DNA of 64,000 nt from Paenibacillus sp. G2S3. GTDB lineage: Bacteria; Bacillota; Bacilli; Paenibacillales; Paenibacillaceae. Of this stretch, positions 9,231-17,472 are shown piece after piece. Each line of letters starts with the position of its first letter. The first letter of the stretch is position 1. The position numbers were made by a program, and so were the translations under genes. The notes below the pieces were generated by a model. It was not told where the DNA came from. It did not search any database and saw nothing but the letters and a program-made list of their open reading frames with translations. The stretch spans positions 4,712,001 through 4,776,000 of the forward strand of contig NZ_CP126095.1 of assembly GCF_030123105.1 (NCBI RefSeq), in the 5' to 3' direction.

Positions 9231-9634
9231 TATTCTTGTTTGTTATTCCAAACGCTCATTCGTTCTCTTAGATTGGAGGTATGTAACTCTAGCTGTATCC
9301 CGTCTGGGTCGAGAAAGTTAACCGTCCAGCCAACTCCCCGTTTAACAGGCCCCCTAATCAATCTTACTTCGTGGGCTTGAAGTATCTGAACAGCTTCCTT
9401 GAAATGTTCCTCCGCTATGCTAAAGGCAATGTGATCTATCCCAATTACACTGCTAGTTAATTCAGTGTATTCTGGCTTTTCAATGAGGCAAATCCATGCG
9501 CTTCCCCATTCCAGATAGGCATCTGTATTCCCCTTGTGGATAAGCTGAAGACCCAAAATACCTGTATAGAAGTTCAATGAACGTAATAAATTACTTACAT
9601 TCACGGTTACATGATTAAATCCTTGCACCTTCAT
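9230..9634 (-). CDS. VOC-family metalloprotein (FosA/glyoxalase-like)
   Basis: A 134-residue protein of the vicinal oxygen chelate superfamily, one beta-alpha-beta-beta-beta pair. The three expected metal ligands are visible at the usual spacing: His8 (FNHVTV), His68 (GIDHIAF) and Glu116 (IQLELH). LEWGSAWICL and LELHTSNLRERM resemble the FosA/FosB/FosX group, whose members open the fosfomycin epoxide with a thiol or water. Other VOC proteins with the same ligands are glyoxalases or dioxygenases, so fosfomycin resistance is only a possibility. It lies 23 bases after the carboxylesterase stop and is probably co-transcribed with it. Confidence 0.8.
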   Translation of the reverse strand: MKVQGFNHVTVNVSNLLRSLNFYTGILGLQLIHKGNTDAYLEWGSAWICLIEKPEYTELTSSVIGIDHIAFSIAEEHFKEAVQILQAHEVRLIRGPVKRGVGWTVNFLDPDGIQLELHTSNLRERMSVWNNKQE

Positions 9635-9657
9635 CTCTGTTCATCCCCTCAGACTTC

Positions 9658-11130
9658 TCATACCAGAATAGAGACAATTCTCTTTCGTTTCTCTGAATCA
9701 GGATCCTGAGTTACTCGCAGCTCTTCATCAAAGATCAGCGTAGAACGTTCTTCCAGATTATACTTAGGCCATGGTAGCTCAGATGTAGCCGGGTTTCCTC
9801 GATGAGCAAAGGCAATCCATGCCGCATGCATATCTTCAGCCAATTTCTGCATCGCTGGTGTTATTTCCGCACCAAGGCGAGATACATGAGACAGATTGTT
9901 AAAGGCATAGGCAATTTCTGCACCATGCACAGCTTTGTTTAACAGTGGATGACCAGGGACCGTCCCATCAAAACGATACATCCAAACAGGCGCATAGGGT
10001 AACTGATTCTCTGCTAAGGAAATAGAGGTACCCCAGAAATAAAGATCTGTCAGAATTTCAGCTTGCCCCTCCCATGTAGAAGAATAGTGGCTGGCAATCT
10101 CCTTAAGACTTCCAGTTCCCATCATCTGCTCCAGCGCCTTGAGCGATTCATCAAAGTCTGCACCAGGTGTTTCTCCCCTAAAAAATAAATTACCCTCATC
10201 TCGATTGGTCCCAATCAACAATGGAATCCCCTGGGCCGATCCTTCTGCTACAGCCTGTGCAGGATCTACAGGAAGTGTATTACCATCAATGACAGGCTGA
10301 AATAACATGCCTATTGAACCGCCAGTTAATTTAATGGTCATTCTTGTGGCTGCTTCAATTATTTGTTCCGCTGAAAATGTATTTAGCAGGCTAGTATCCC
10401 CATCAGGAGAAATACCTAATTCAGTAAGTAATGCTACAGCAATATCTTTTCCCTGCTGATTTGGCAGAGTCTGAGCAGCTCCACTTTGCATGATCGCTCC
10501 AGCAAATAATCCCTTTGCAGCAGGCATAGCCAAAAGTGCGGCGATACTCATGCTGCCAGCTGATTCTCCGAAAACCGTGACTCGCTGCGGATCGCCTCCA
10601 AAGGCGGCAATATTAAGTTTTACCCATTCCAATGCGGCAATTTGATCCAGCAAGCCTTGATTAGACGCAAATCCGTTACCAAGCGAAGACAGATGCATAA
10701 AGCCAAACGGTCCCAATCGATAATTAATGGTCACCAAGACTACTTTACCGTGCTCCGCAAAGCTAGTGCCATCAAACTGTGGCTGACTTCCCGCACCCGT
10801 CACAAATGTTCCTCCGTGAATCCAGACCATTACAGGAAGTGCCTCTCCTGAGGATTCAGGTGACCATACATTTAAATATAAACAATCCTCAGAATGGTGA
10901 GGTGTTAGGCCACCGAAACGCGTACCTCTCGTATCTGCTGGCTGATGGCTAACTGGACCAAATTCAGAAGCATCTCTAATTCCGCTCCAAGCTTCTGGTG
11001 GCTGCGGCGCACGAAATCGAAGCTCTCCAACTGGAGGAGCGGCAAAAGGGATTCCACGCCAAACGTTCACGCCACCCTCCTCTCGTCCTTGAAGCTTACC
11101 GTAAGAGGTTACTGCTATCGGTCCTACCAT
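9658..11130 (-). CDS. Type-B carboxylesterase (para-nitrobenzyl esterase-like)
   Basis: A 490-residue alpha/beta hydrolase. The nucleophile elbow GESAG is at Ser190, the oxyanion-hole HGG motif lies near residue 105 (VWIHGGTFV), the family signature EDCLYLNVW is near 81-89, an acid residue is likely in GTNRDEGNLFF and the catalytic His in AVHGAEIAYAF. No signal peptide is seen, so it is cytoplasmic. It hydrolyses carboxylic esters; the natural substrate is unknown. GGAAGGGTG lies 7 bases before the ATG. It sits between the AI-2E-type permease gene and the VOC gene in the same direction with short spacers, so a common transcript is likely. Confidence 0.9.
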   Translation of the reverse strand: MVGPIAVTSYGKLQGREEGGVNVWRGIPFAAPPVGELRFRAPQPPEAWSGIRDASEFGPVSHQPADTRGTRFGGLTPHHSEDCLYLNVWSPESSGEALPVMVWIHGGTFVTGAGSQPQFDGTSFAEHGKVVLVTINYRLGPFGFMHLSSLGNGFASNQGLLDQIAALEWVKLNIAAFGGDPQRVTVFGESAGSMSIAALLAMPAAKGLFAGAIMQSGAAQTLPNQQGKDIAVALLTELGISPDGDTSLLNTFSAEQIIEAATRMTIKLTGGSIGMLFQPVIDGNTLPVDPAQAVAEGSAQGIPLLIGTNRDEGNLFFRGETPGADFDESLKALEQMMGTGSLKEIASHYSSTWEGQAEILTDLYFWGTSISLAENQLPYAPVWMYRFDGTVPGHPLLNKAVHGAEIAYAFNNLSHVSRLGAEITPAMQKLAEDMHAAWIAFAHRGNPATSELPWPKYNLEERSTLIFDEELRVTQDPDSEKRKRIVSILV

Positions 11131-11149
11131 TACTTTTCACCCTTCCACA

Positions 11150-12304
11150 TTATTCCTTATTCTCTTCAATCTGCTTATACAATCCGGACTGGAACCGGAA
11201 CCATTGAAAGATATGTGTAAATACAACCTTGAGTACCGCGTAACCAGGAACTGCAAGGATAATGCCAAGAACGCCGAACATTTTGCCGGCAAAAATAATC
11301 ACAAAAATGATAGTGATCGGATGAATTTTAAGCGACTTGCCCATAATCTGCGGAGAGATAAACTTCCCTTCAATCAGCTGTACAGCCGTCCAGACGATGA
11401 TCATCTTCAGCAGCATAAATGGAGAAGTGACCATGGCCACAACTAAGGCTGGTGTAATAGCAATTGCTGGACCCAAATATGGAACAACTGCAGTACAAGC
11501 AGCGGCAATGGCAAGGACAAGTGAATACTCCAGACCAATAATCAAATAGCCAATATAAAGCAGCGCACCAATGCAGCAGCTTACTATAATTTGCCCTCGG
11601 ATATAGGAAGATACCTGACCGTTCATTTCCGACATTACCATTCGAGTCTGCGGCTGCAGCGCGGTAGGTACGAATTTCAAAATGTAATCTGGCAATCTTT
11701 TTCCATCACGAAGCAAGTAGAATAGAATAAACGGTGTCGTTACCACCGCCAGCACAATCTCCGTAACTGCTCCCACGAAGCTCCCTACGCCTGTTAGCGC
11801 ATTATTCAGAAAAGAAGTGCCCCACGCCGTAATTTTACTGGTAATTTCACTTAGGTTGGTTCCTATACTATCTTGAACTTGACCAAAGAATTCGCTTCCT
11901 GTTAGATTCATAAATCGTTCCTGGATCAAGTCACTATATCTTGGAAAATCGTCGATCAAACCAGATAATTGCGTTCGAAGAATTGGAATCACCATCACCA
12001 GAATCAGTGTAATGATACCTGCAATTAACAGATAAAGAATGATAATTGCATACACACGTTTCATCCTGAATCTTATTTCCATTCGGTCTACTAGCGGATT
12101 CAGCAAGTAATAAGCGATACCCGATAGTAGCAATGGTGCAGCCACCGTGTGCAGCAATACAGATATAGGCGTAAAAATAAACGGTATCTTTGAGAACACC
12201 AGGATAGTTATCCCAGTTAACAATACAATAAGTAAGCTAACCACAAATTTATTGTTCAAAAAAAACTTTTTAAACCTCTCCGGCCACACCTGCAGCCTCT
12301 CCAT
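11150..12304 (-). CDS. AI-2E-family (YdiK/PerM-like) membrane protein
   Basis: A 384-residue polytopic membrane protein. An extended frame begins at a GTG 24 bases earlier, but GGGGGAGAGG lies just before the ATG chosen here. About eight transmembrane segments surround a cytoplasmic stretch (residues 95-180), and the C-terminal half has the family pattern [28 protein letters not shown] and [20 protein letters not shown]. The family includes TqsA (autoinducer-2 export) and sodium/proton antiporters, so the name does not fix the substrate. No quorum-sensing genes are adjacent. Confidence 0.87.
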   Translation of the reverse strand: MERLQVWPERFKKFFLNNKFVVSLLIVLLTGITILVFSKIPFIFTPISVLLHTVAAPLLLSGIAYYLLNPLVDRMEIRFRMKRVYAIIILYLLIAGIITLILVMVIPILRTQLSGLIDDFPRYSDLIQERFMNLTGSEFFGQVQDSIGTNLSEITSKITAWGTSFLNNALTGVGSFVGAVTEIVLAVVTTPFILFYLLRDGKRLPDYILKFVPTALQPQTRMVMSEMNGQVSSYIRGQIIVSCCIGALLYIGYLIIGLEYSLVLAIAAACTAVVPYLGPAIAITPALVVAMVTSPFMLLKMIIVWTAVQLIEGKFISPQIMGKSLKIHPITIIFVIIFAGKMFGVLGIILAVPGYAVLKVVFTHIFQWFRFQSGLYKQIEENKE

Positions 12305-12350
12305 CGTACCCTCTCCCCCATGCGCCACCTTATATGAAGTGTTATTTTAT

Positions 12351-12662
12351 TCACTTTTTAATAGCATAGTCAACGTTAGGGGCACAAGTCAAATTTGATA
12401 TCCGTGATTCTGCCCACCACCACACAACCAATCGATTGATATACTTTGTTGGAATCCGGTTTTTTGGCATCCATATATATCCTTCAATATTTGCGGGCTT
12501 CTTTACCACTGGGCAGTGATAAGCCTCAAGCCTCATATATGTATGAAAAAGTTTCTCATGAAATTCACAAAAAGATTCCGCAAACCACTGTATTGTTTCT
12601 GGTTCTGTTGACATGCCTGGAAAGTCGTAATCCTCCATATACTCAACTAGCGTCTGTATCAT
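12351..12662 (-). CDS. Hypothetical protein, Trp-rich, 103 residues
   Basis: I do not recognise this protein. It is soluble and rich in aromatic residues (VVWWWAESR, AESFCEFHEKLFHTYMRLEAYHC) and has no clear signal peptide or membrane segment. AGAGAAGAG precedes the ATG but is unusually close to it. The composition looks like protein rather than random frame. It lies upstream of the AI-2E-type gene in the same direction, 46 bases away. A weaker frame overlaps on the other strand. Assignment as a real gene is tentative. Confidence 0.4.
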   Translation of the reverse strand: MIQTLVEYMEDYDFPGMSTEPETIQWFAESFCEFHEKLFHTYMRLEAYHCPVVKKPANIEGYIWMPKNRIPTKYINRLVVWWWAESRISNLTCAPNVDYAIKK

Positions 12663-12782
12663 ATCTCTTCTCTGATCCAGCGCCTGATCCTCTTAAACTT
12701 GTCTATTCCCCCTAGAACTTCCTTTCATTCAATCTTAGTCCTCCCCTGGACAAAAAGAAACGACGTTGTCTTCCTGAAAAAA

Positions 12783-12817
12783 CAAAAAAAATACCGCCAG
12801 CGCTCTAGCGGTATTTC
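12783..12817 (-). terminator. Terminator of the ferredoxin-like gene
   Basis: On the minus strand AAATACCGC pairs with GCGGTATTT around a GC-rich loop, followed by a run of T. It lies about 50 bases past the stop codon. Confidence 0.75.
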
Positions 12818-12868
12818 AATCCTTTTTACTGTGATTTCCTCTTGTTTCGGAGCATCATTAGTAGATAG

Positions 12869-13228
12869 CTATTTTTTCTTCTTCCCTTTAGCTCCCTTGT
12901 CATCTGCAGCAATCAGTTGACCATCATATGTATATAGCAGATGATCTTCCAGTCTCTCGCCCTGTAAATGTTTCCGTACTAGTGATTTTGCTGTTTTGGG
13001 AGTGATCTCTTTGTACCAGACCCCATCAGGGTATGCGATTACAACACAGGAATCTGAACATCTACCATTACAACGGGTTACCGTCGTATGTATAAGACTC
13101 TGTGCACCTTGCTTTTCAATCTCATCTTCTATCGCTTCAGCTACCTCTTCACCTTTGTGTTTCTTGCAGCTGCTACCATTACATATCAATAAATGACTTA
13201 CGGTTCCTTGTAAATTCCAAGTTGTCAT
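12869..13228 (-). CDS. (2Fe-2S) thioredoxin-like ferredoxin domain protein
   Basis: A 119-residue protein. The open frame extends further upstream, but that part is simply translation of a dispersed repeat; the ATG chosen has AAAGGA nine bases before it. The domain has the four-cysteine pattern of thioredoxin-like [2Fe-2S] ferredoxins: LLICNGSSCKKHKG near the start and TRCNGRCSDSCVVIAYPDG later, followed by VWYKEITPKTAKSLVRKHL. A Lys-rich tail ends the protein. Such proteins carry electrons or help assemble clusters; the partner is unknown. It is divergent from the Fur-controlled AraC regulator, so a link to iron metabolism is plausible but not shown. Confidence 0.8.
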   Translation of the reverse strand: MTTWNLQGTVSHLLICNGSSCKKHKGEEVAEAIEDEIEKQGAQSLIHTTVTRCNGRCSDSCVVIAYPDGVWYKEITPKTAKSLVRKHLQGERLEDHLLYTYDGQLIAADDKGAKGKKKK

Positions 13229-13258
13229 GAAATCCATTCCTTTCATGCCTAAAATATG

Positions 13259-13321
13259 CCCACAAAGTGAGGCTTTGCTTCGATGCGTAATCAGGTACTT
13301 TGCGGGGCCCCAAATATATAC
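13259..13321. repeat. Dispersed hairpin repeat, copy 1
   Basis: About 63 bases nearly identical to a second copy at 63531-63595: three substitutions plus a small length change in the G/C/A run near the end. CCCACAAAGT at one side can pair with ACTTTGCGGG at the other. It lies in the 5' leader of the ferredoxin-like gene on the minus strand. Confidence 0.8.
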
Positions 13322-13384
13322 TTTCTGATTCGTTAATAACATTCCGTTAGCGGATTATTCTAAACACTATCATAAGAGCCATTA

Positions 13385-13433
13385 TAGTCAATAGAAAGAA
13401 AGACTGGTATACTTTAATTGAGAATGATTATCA
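13385..13433 (+). promoter_or_regulatory. Promoter with overlapping Fur box for the first AraC/siderophore regulator
   Basis: TAGTCA at 13385 and TATACT at 13408 are 17 bases apart. Just downstream, 13419-13433 reads TGAGAATGATTATCA, one mismatch from the 7-1-7 Fur consensus TGATAATnATTATCA. Fur bound here would cover the transcription start. Confidence 0.75.
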
Positions 13434-13458
13434 CTGAAAAAAGGGAGCGATTTTTAAC

Positions 13459-15048
13459 ATGCCCATCCATTCTGAAAGGATACCACATCATTCCCATCCT
13501 TTTTATATGCCTGTAAAAATCAGTAGCCTAACAGGTCTTTCCCACTACACAACCGATAACATCCCTGCAACAACGAATTCCAGTATTATGATTGTCTGGG
13601 AAGGTAAAGGTCAACTTGAGATAGATGGTGAGCTTCATAGCGTCAAGTCCGGAAGCATCATTAACTTTGCTGCCTCTTCAAATTTGAAGCTAGAGACTGA
13701 GCTACAGGTACAGGGAATGTGGATAGAGTACACCAGTATGTCCAACCGTAAGCAAAAGGATTATGTTCTAAACGGCAGTTCCTCCTTAGACCACGCTTCC
13801 ACACAATTGATGGCACTGTCAGGTGAGCTATACAGCGCTTGGATAGAACCAGATGATAGAAAACCTTTTAAGGTCCAACAACTATTCACTCAATTCATCG
13901 TGGATCTGCATCATGAACTAGCCGCAGCTAAGGAGACATCCGGTAGCTGGCTTGAACATGTGTTTGAGTACATAGAAACTCATTACAATGAAGATATCAC
14001 TCGGGAACAGATGGCTACATTAGCTGGGGTAAGCCCTGAACACTTCTCACGTACCTTTCGTAAAATTATGGGCCAAACCTTCAGCGCTTATATCACACTG
14101 TTAAGAATCCGCAGAGCACAGCAACGAATCCTCACCAGTTCCCCAAATCTAACAACTCTGGCGCATGAGGTTGGTTATGAAGAAGGAACTTATCTGAGCC
14201 GTAAATTCAAGCAGCTTGTTGGTCTTTCACCTACGGCTTATCAGAATAAGAACAAAAAAATTGTAGCTTTGAACTACAATCACACGGCTATCTTACGGGT
14301 ACTGGAAATTATGCCGCAACTCGGTGTTTATTCGGATTGGCATCGGAGCTTGGAGCAAGTGCCTGCCTCCAAACAACTAACGATGAACGAAGGTAGCTCT
14401 TCCCTTCTACTTGATTCGGTAGCTTCAGCAGAGCCAGATGTCATTATCAGCTACAATATTCCTGAGAATAAGCTCCTGACTGCTGTTGCTCCAGTCATCG
14501 AACTACCCTTTATGCAAATGAGCTGGCGAGAGCAATTTGGTTTGATCGCTGATGTGGTCAATCGGCGACAGCGAGCAGAAGAATGGTTAGGTCATTATGA
14601 TGGGCTCTGCCATGGTGCCAATAAGAAACTGAACCATTCGATAGGATCAGAAAGAGGGACGGCTATCGTTTGGGAGCTTAGTTCCCGAGCAGCGTATTGT
14701 TTCAGTAGCAGTTACGGCAGGGGTTGTCAGATTTTGTACGGAGATCTTGGATTCAAGCCACCATCCATCATCATGGAGAACGGAATAATGGATTCGGGGT
14801 ATCTAGTGTCATCTATTGAGGAAATCGGATCCTATCCTGCAGACTATATTATTATCACTAGCATCCCATCATCTTCAGAGGGAAGAAAACGCCTTTCTCA
14901 CCTTCTGCGTTCTCGTGATTGGAAGCAGTTAGACGCAGTCCGTAACAATCGGGTATACATCCTGAACAAGGGTGACATGTTCTATGGATTTGATCCACTG
15001 TCTTCACAAGCACAACTTCAAGAATTGCTACGTGTGATGACATCATAA
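13459..15048 (+). CDS. AraC regulator fused to a siderophore-binding domain (Btr-like)
   Basis: A 529-residue regulator with three parts. Residues 1-120 form a cupin-like region (IVWEGKGQLEIDGELHSVKSG). Residues 170-270 hold two AraC helix-turn-helix motifs (TREQMATLAGVSPEHFSRTFR and LAHEVGYEEGTYLSRKFK). Residues 275-529 resemble the FecB/TroA-type siderophore-binding domain (VALNYNHTAILRVLEIMPQLGVYS, EPDVIISYNI). Family knowledge: Btr of Bacillus subtilis has this layout and activates a ferri-siderophore importer when its C-terminal domain binds the siderophore. Here it precedes a siderophore-binding lipoprotein gene by about 100 bases and has its own Fur-box promoter. It probably couples siderophore sensing to the genes nearby. 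Confidence 0.88.
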   Translation: MPIHSERIPHHSHPFYMPVKISSLTGLSHYTTDNIPATTNSSIMIVWEGKGQLEIDGELHSVKSGSIINFAASSNLKLETELQVQGMWIEYTSMSNRKQKDYVLNGSSSLDHASTQLMALSGELYSAWIEPDDRKPFKVQQLFTQFIVDLHHELAAAKETSGSWLEHVFEYIETHYNEDITREQMATLAGVSPEHFSRTFRKIMGQTFSAYITLLRIRRAQQRILTSSPNLTTLAHEVGYEEGTYLSRKFKQLVGLSPTAYQNKNKKIVALNYNHTAILRVLEIMPQLGVYSDWHRSLEQVPASKQLTMNEGSSSLLLDSVASAEPDVIISYNIPENKLLTAVAPVIELPFMQMSWREQFGLIADVVNRRQRAEEWLGHYDGLCHGANKKLNHSIGSERGTAIVWELSSRAAYCFSSSYGRGCQILYGDLGFKPPSIIMENGIMDSGYLVSSIEEIGSYPADYIIITSIPSSSEGRKRLSHLLRSRDWKQLDAVRNNRVYILNKGDMFYGFDPLSSQAQLQELLRVMTS

Positions 15049-15098
15049 ATATGCACAAGCGAAGATCATATTCGTCCATAGTAAATAACCAGAGAAGA

Positions 15099-15128
15099 TT
15101 GTAAAGTTCTTATTGAGAATGATAATCA
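15099..15128 (+). promoter_or_regulatory. Promoter with Fur box for the siderophore-binding lipoprotein
   Basis: TTGTAA at 15099 and GATAAT at 15121 are 16 bases apart. The Fur-like site TGAGAATGATAATCA (15114-15128) overlaps the -10, so iron-replete Fur should block RNA polymerase directly. Confidence 0.7.
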
Positions 15129-15151
15129 ATTGCCATAGGAGGAACAACAAA

Positions 15152-16171
15152 TTGCATAATCTACAAAAGAATACTACGAAACAGAATCATTGGCTTTTAT
15201 TTCCCCTCATGCTGACTTTAATTCTAGTCATTTCAGCTTGTGGAAATTCCAATACTACGGTGGAGAACACAGGTGGTACCAGTAATACAACAGCAGCAAC
15301 CCAAGCTCCAACCGAAACTAGTAAAGAAGCAGAAAGTGCCGAAGCCCCTACTGTCAAGACAGTAAGTACCGTAAAAGGTGATGTTGAAATTCCTGTTCAT
15401 CCTAAACGAATTGTAGCTGAGGAATACTTGGGAAGTCTAATAGCACTTAATACCATCCCTATCGGAGCTCCAGGCTTGACCCTAGAAAATATGTATTATA
15501 AGAAGGCGCTTACCGGTGTTACAGACACTGGAGCATACGGTAAAATGTCACCTGAAAAAATCATCGCACTAAACCCTGACTTGATTATTTCGGGACAAGC
15601 AGAAAGCTATGAAACGCTTAGCAAAATTGCTCCTACCATCATTGTGCCTTACGGGGATCTTAAAGATGCTCATGCAGAATTAACCTATTTCGGAGAACTC
15701 CTTGGAAAGGAACAAGAAGCAAAGGATTGGCTTGCAGATTATGACAAACGGATAGCCGAAGCTAAAGCAAAGGTGGACAAGGTCCTCCCGGCAGATGCAA
15801 CCTTCTCCATCATGGAAGACGGTGGAAAATCCATCTGGGTCTATGGCGATAACTTTGGCCGAGGCGGTCAACCCATCTATCAGGCGCTTGGTCGTAAGCC
15901 GCCTACTGCTGTAGCGGGGGAGATTATGGAGAAGCAATGGGCGGAAATATCTAAAGAGGCACTAGCTAAGTATGCCGGAGATTATATTATCTTAACCTCC
16001 AACAACCTTACTGAAGCTGATTATAAGGCAGATTCATTCTGGGGCAACCTCCCTGCTGTCAAAAATGGACATCTCTATGTTTGGAAAGAAGAACGTTCCT
16101 GGTACTACGACCCTATCGCGGTATTAACCCAGACCGAAGAGCTGGCTGATTGGTTAATAAATAATAAATAA
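15152..16171 (+). CDS. Ferri-siderophore-binding lipoprotein (FeuA/YfiY-like)
   Basis: A 339-residue lipoprotein. The longest frame starts inside the Fur box; the true start is a TTG nine bases after AGGAGG. A hydrophobic signal ends in the lipobox VISACG, followed by a Thr/Ala/Glu-rich linker. The mature part is a class III (FecB/BtuF) binding protein: GDVEIPVHPKRIVAEEYLGSLIALN, KIIALNPDLIISG, a long backbone helix, and YGDNFGRGGQPIYQALGRKPP. It would hand iron-loaded siderophore to a FecCD-type permease; the nearest pair is at 22.1-24.2 kb. A terminator follows directly, so it is a single-gene unit. Confidence 0.9.
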   Translation: MHNLQKNTTKQNHWLLFPLMLTLILVISACGNSNTTVENTGGTSNTTAATQAPTETSKEAESAEAPTVKTVSTVKGDVEIPVHPKRIVAEEYLGSLIALNTIPIGAPGLTLENMYYKKALTGVTDTGAYGKMSPEKIIALNPDLIISGQAESYETLSKIAPTIIVPYGDLKDAHAELTYFGELLGKEQEAKDWLADYDKRIAEAKAKVDKVLPADATFSIMEDGGKSIWVYGDNFGRGGQPIYQALGRKPPTAVAGEIMEKQWAEISKEALAKYAGDYIILTSNNLTEADYKADSFWGNLPAVKNGHLYVWKEERSWYYDPIAVLTQTEELADWLINNK

Positions 16172-16181
16172 TGCATAAGGA

Positions 16182-16230
16182 AAAGGGATGTCCGAAGCCA
16201 TAGAGGCTCAGCGGACATCCCTTTATTGTT
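16182..16230 (+). terminator. Terminator of the siderophore-binding lipoprotein gene
   Basis: AAAGGGATGTCCG pairs with CGGACATCCCTTT with an inner AGCC/GGCT stem, followed by ATTGTTGT. Confidence 0.8.
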
Positions 16231-16314
16231 GTACAACATTCCTACTAAGATAACTTATAAGCATCTAAAGATGTTTTATCTGTGAGTGGTTTTAACTCAC
16301 GCTTCAAATTTAAC

Positions 16315-17340
16315 TTATTGAAGGGACTTCAACAACGTGACTATCTCATCCAACTGCTTGTCCAGCGCATAAGCATCAGAGAGATAATAAGTTTTGAGAT
16401 CGTATGTGAACACATGACCCGCCTTAACAGCAGGTAGACTTTTCCAGAAGACGCTATCCAGAATATCCAGCTTATCCTGCTCCACACCACGGCTGAAGCC
16501 TTGGAATATATAATCAGCTTCTCCTAGATACTCGGGAAGCGTCTCGAGAGAAAGGGAAGCCCAACCATCCTTAAAGGTTACCTCTTGGACAAGATCAGGT
16601 GCATGCAGCCCCAATCCATTGTATATAATCTCTCCACCACGCCCATATGACGAACCGTATAGATACAGCTCTTTACCGGCAATTTCAAAGATTGCCACCT
16701 TTTTGTCAGCTGCGATCAGATCGGCCAATTCCGCTTTCTTCGCTTCCAGCTTCTGATTGAAATCCGCCACCCACTTTACAGCCTGCTGCTCCTTGTTCAA
16801 GATTTTCCCGATCTCGATCAATCGTTCCTTATAGTCGTATTTACCCCAAGGAATAAAGACAGTCGGAGCAATCTTGGAGATTTGCTCATAGGTATCTTCC
16901 TGATAAGTGATAATCAAATCCGGTTCCAGGCTCGTTATTTTCTCCAGGGACACCGTCATGTCATCGCCCACTACTTCTACACCTGTAAGCGCCTCTTTGA
17001 AATATGGATGGTTCAAGATGTCATTCCCAGCTACGGCAATGGGCGTCACCCCCAGCGTCAGAAGATCACCGATAAAGTCTTGTACCGGAATTACAATTCT
17101 TTGTGGATTGCGTGGAATCTGCACCGGACCTTTGTCGCTTTCGTATGTCCAGTACTCTGCATCAGCAGCTGGCTCTGTGCTGGCAACTACAGAATCATTA
17201 GAGCTTTTAGCCACTTCATCCGACGTGCTAACTGCAACATTTCCCTGATTAGCAGCTTGTCCGCATGCGCTCAACATCAGCACCAACGTTAACACAACGG
17301 CTACCATGCTTGTTTTGCCTAACGATATTATTTTGTACAA
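16315..17340 (-). CDS. Ferri-siderophore-binding lipoprotein
   Basis: A 341-residue lipoprotein. An open frame begins 93 bases earlier but runs through the Fur box; the TTG chosen has AAGGGGG seven bases upstream. Signal peptide with lipobox MLSACG, an Asn/Ser/Ala-rich linker, then GPVQIPRNPQRIVIPVQDFIGDLLTLGVTPIAV and SSYGRGGEIIYNGLGLHAP, typical of FecB-type proteins. DYIFQGFSRGVEQDKLD and the C-terminal TYYLSDAYALDKQLDEI differ from the other two binding proteins here, so it may prefer another siderophore. It lies downstream of the second AraC-type regulator in the same direction and carries its own Fur-box leader. Confidence 0.88.
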   Translation of the reverse strand: MYKIISLGKTSMVAVVLTLVLMLSACGQAANQGNVAVSTSDEVAKSSNDSVVASTEPAADAEYWTYESDKGPVQIPRNPQRIVIPVQDFIGDLLTLGVTPIAVAGNDILNHPYFKEALTGVEVVGDDMTVSLEKITSLEPDLIITYQEDTYEQISKIAPTVFIPWGKYDYKERLIEIGKILNKEQQAVKWVADFNQKLEAKKAELADLIAADKKVAIFEIAGKELYLYGSSYGRGGEIIYNGLGLHAPDLVQEVTFKDGWASLSLETLPEYLGEADYIFQGFSRGVEQDKLDILDSVFWKSLPAVKAGHVFTYDLKTYYLSDAYALDKQLDEIVTLLKSLQ

Positions 17341-17370
17341 TGTAAATCCCCCTTGAGGCTTTATATTATT

Positions 17371-17393
17371 ATGATATTGATAATCAATATCAT
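17371..17393 (-). promoter_or_regulatory. Fur box upstream of the second siderophore-binding lipoprotein
   Basis: A perfect inverted repeat: arms ATGATATTGAT and, after one central base, its complement ATCAATATCAT. It contains a 7-1-7 Fur-type match and lies about 30-50 bases before the TTG start. Confidence 0.75.
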
Positions 17394-17472
17394 TTATATC
17401 CTTGTTTAATATAACGTCTCCGCGGGAAAACATATATACACGCTAATACATCAATTTGGCTATGGACGATTG

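Noticed and set aside
9230..9634. Calling the VOC gene a fosfomycin-resistance gene
   Set aside because: Metal ligands and some motifs fit FosA-type proteins, but the same fold and ligands serve many other reactions.
12446..12715. Plus-strand frame opposite the 103-residue hypothetical gene
   Set aside because: No ribosome site, and its composition looks like the complement of the minus-strand frame.
13259..13321. c-di-GMP or other known riboswitch in the dispersed hairpin repeat
   Set aside because: I could not match the conserved core of any riboswitch class I know, and the second copy lies downstream of a gene, not in a leader.
13229..13342. N-terminal extension of the ferredoxin-like protein
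   Set aside because: The added residues are translation of the dispersed repeat; the inner ATG has a better ribosome site and gives a normal family length.
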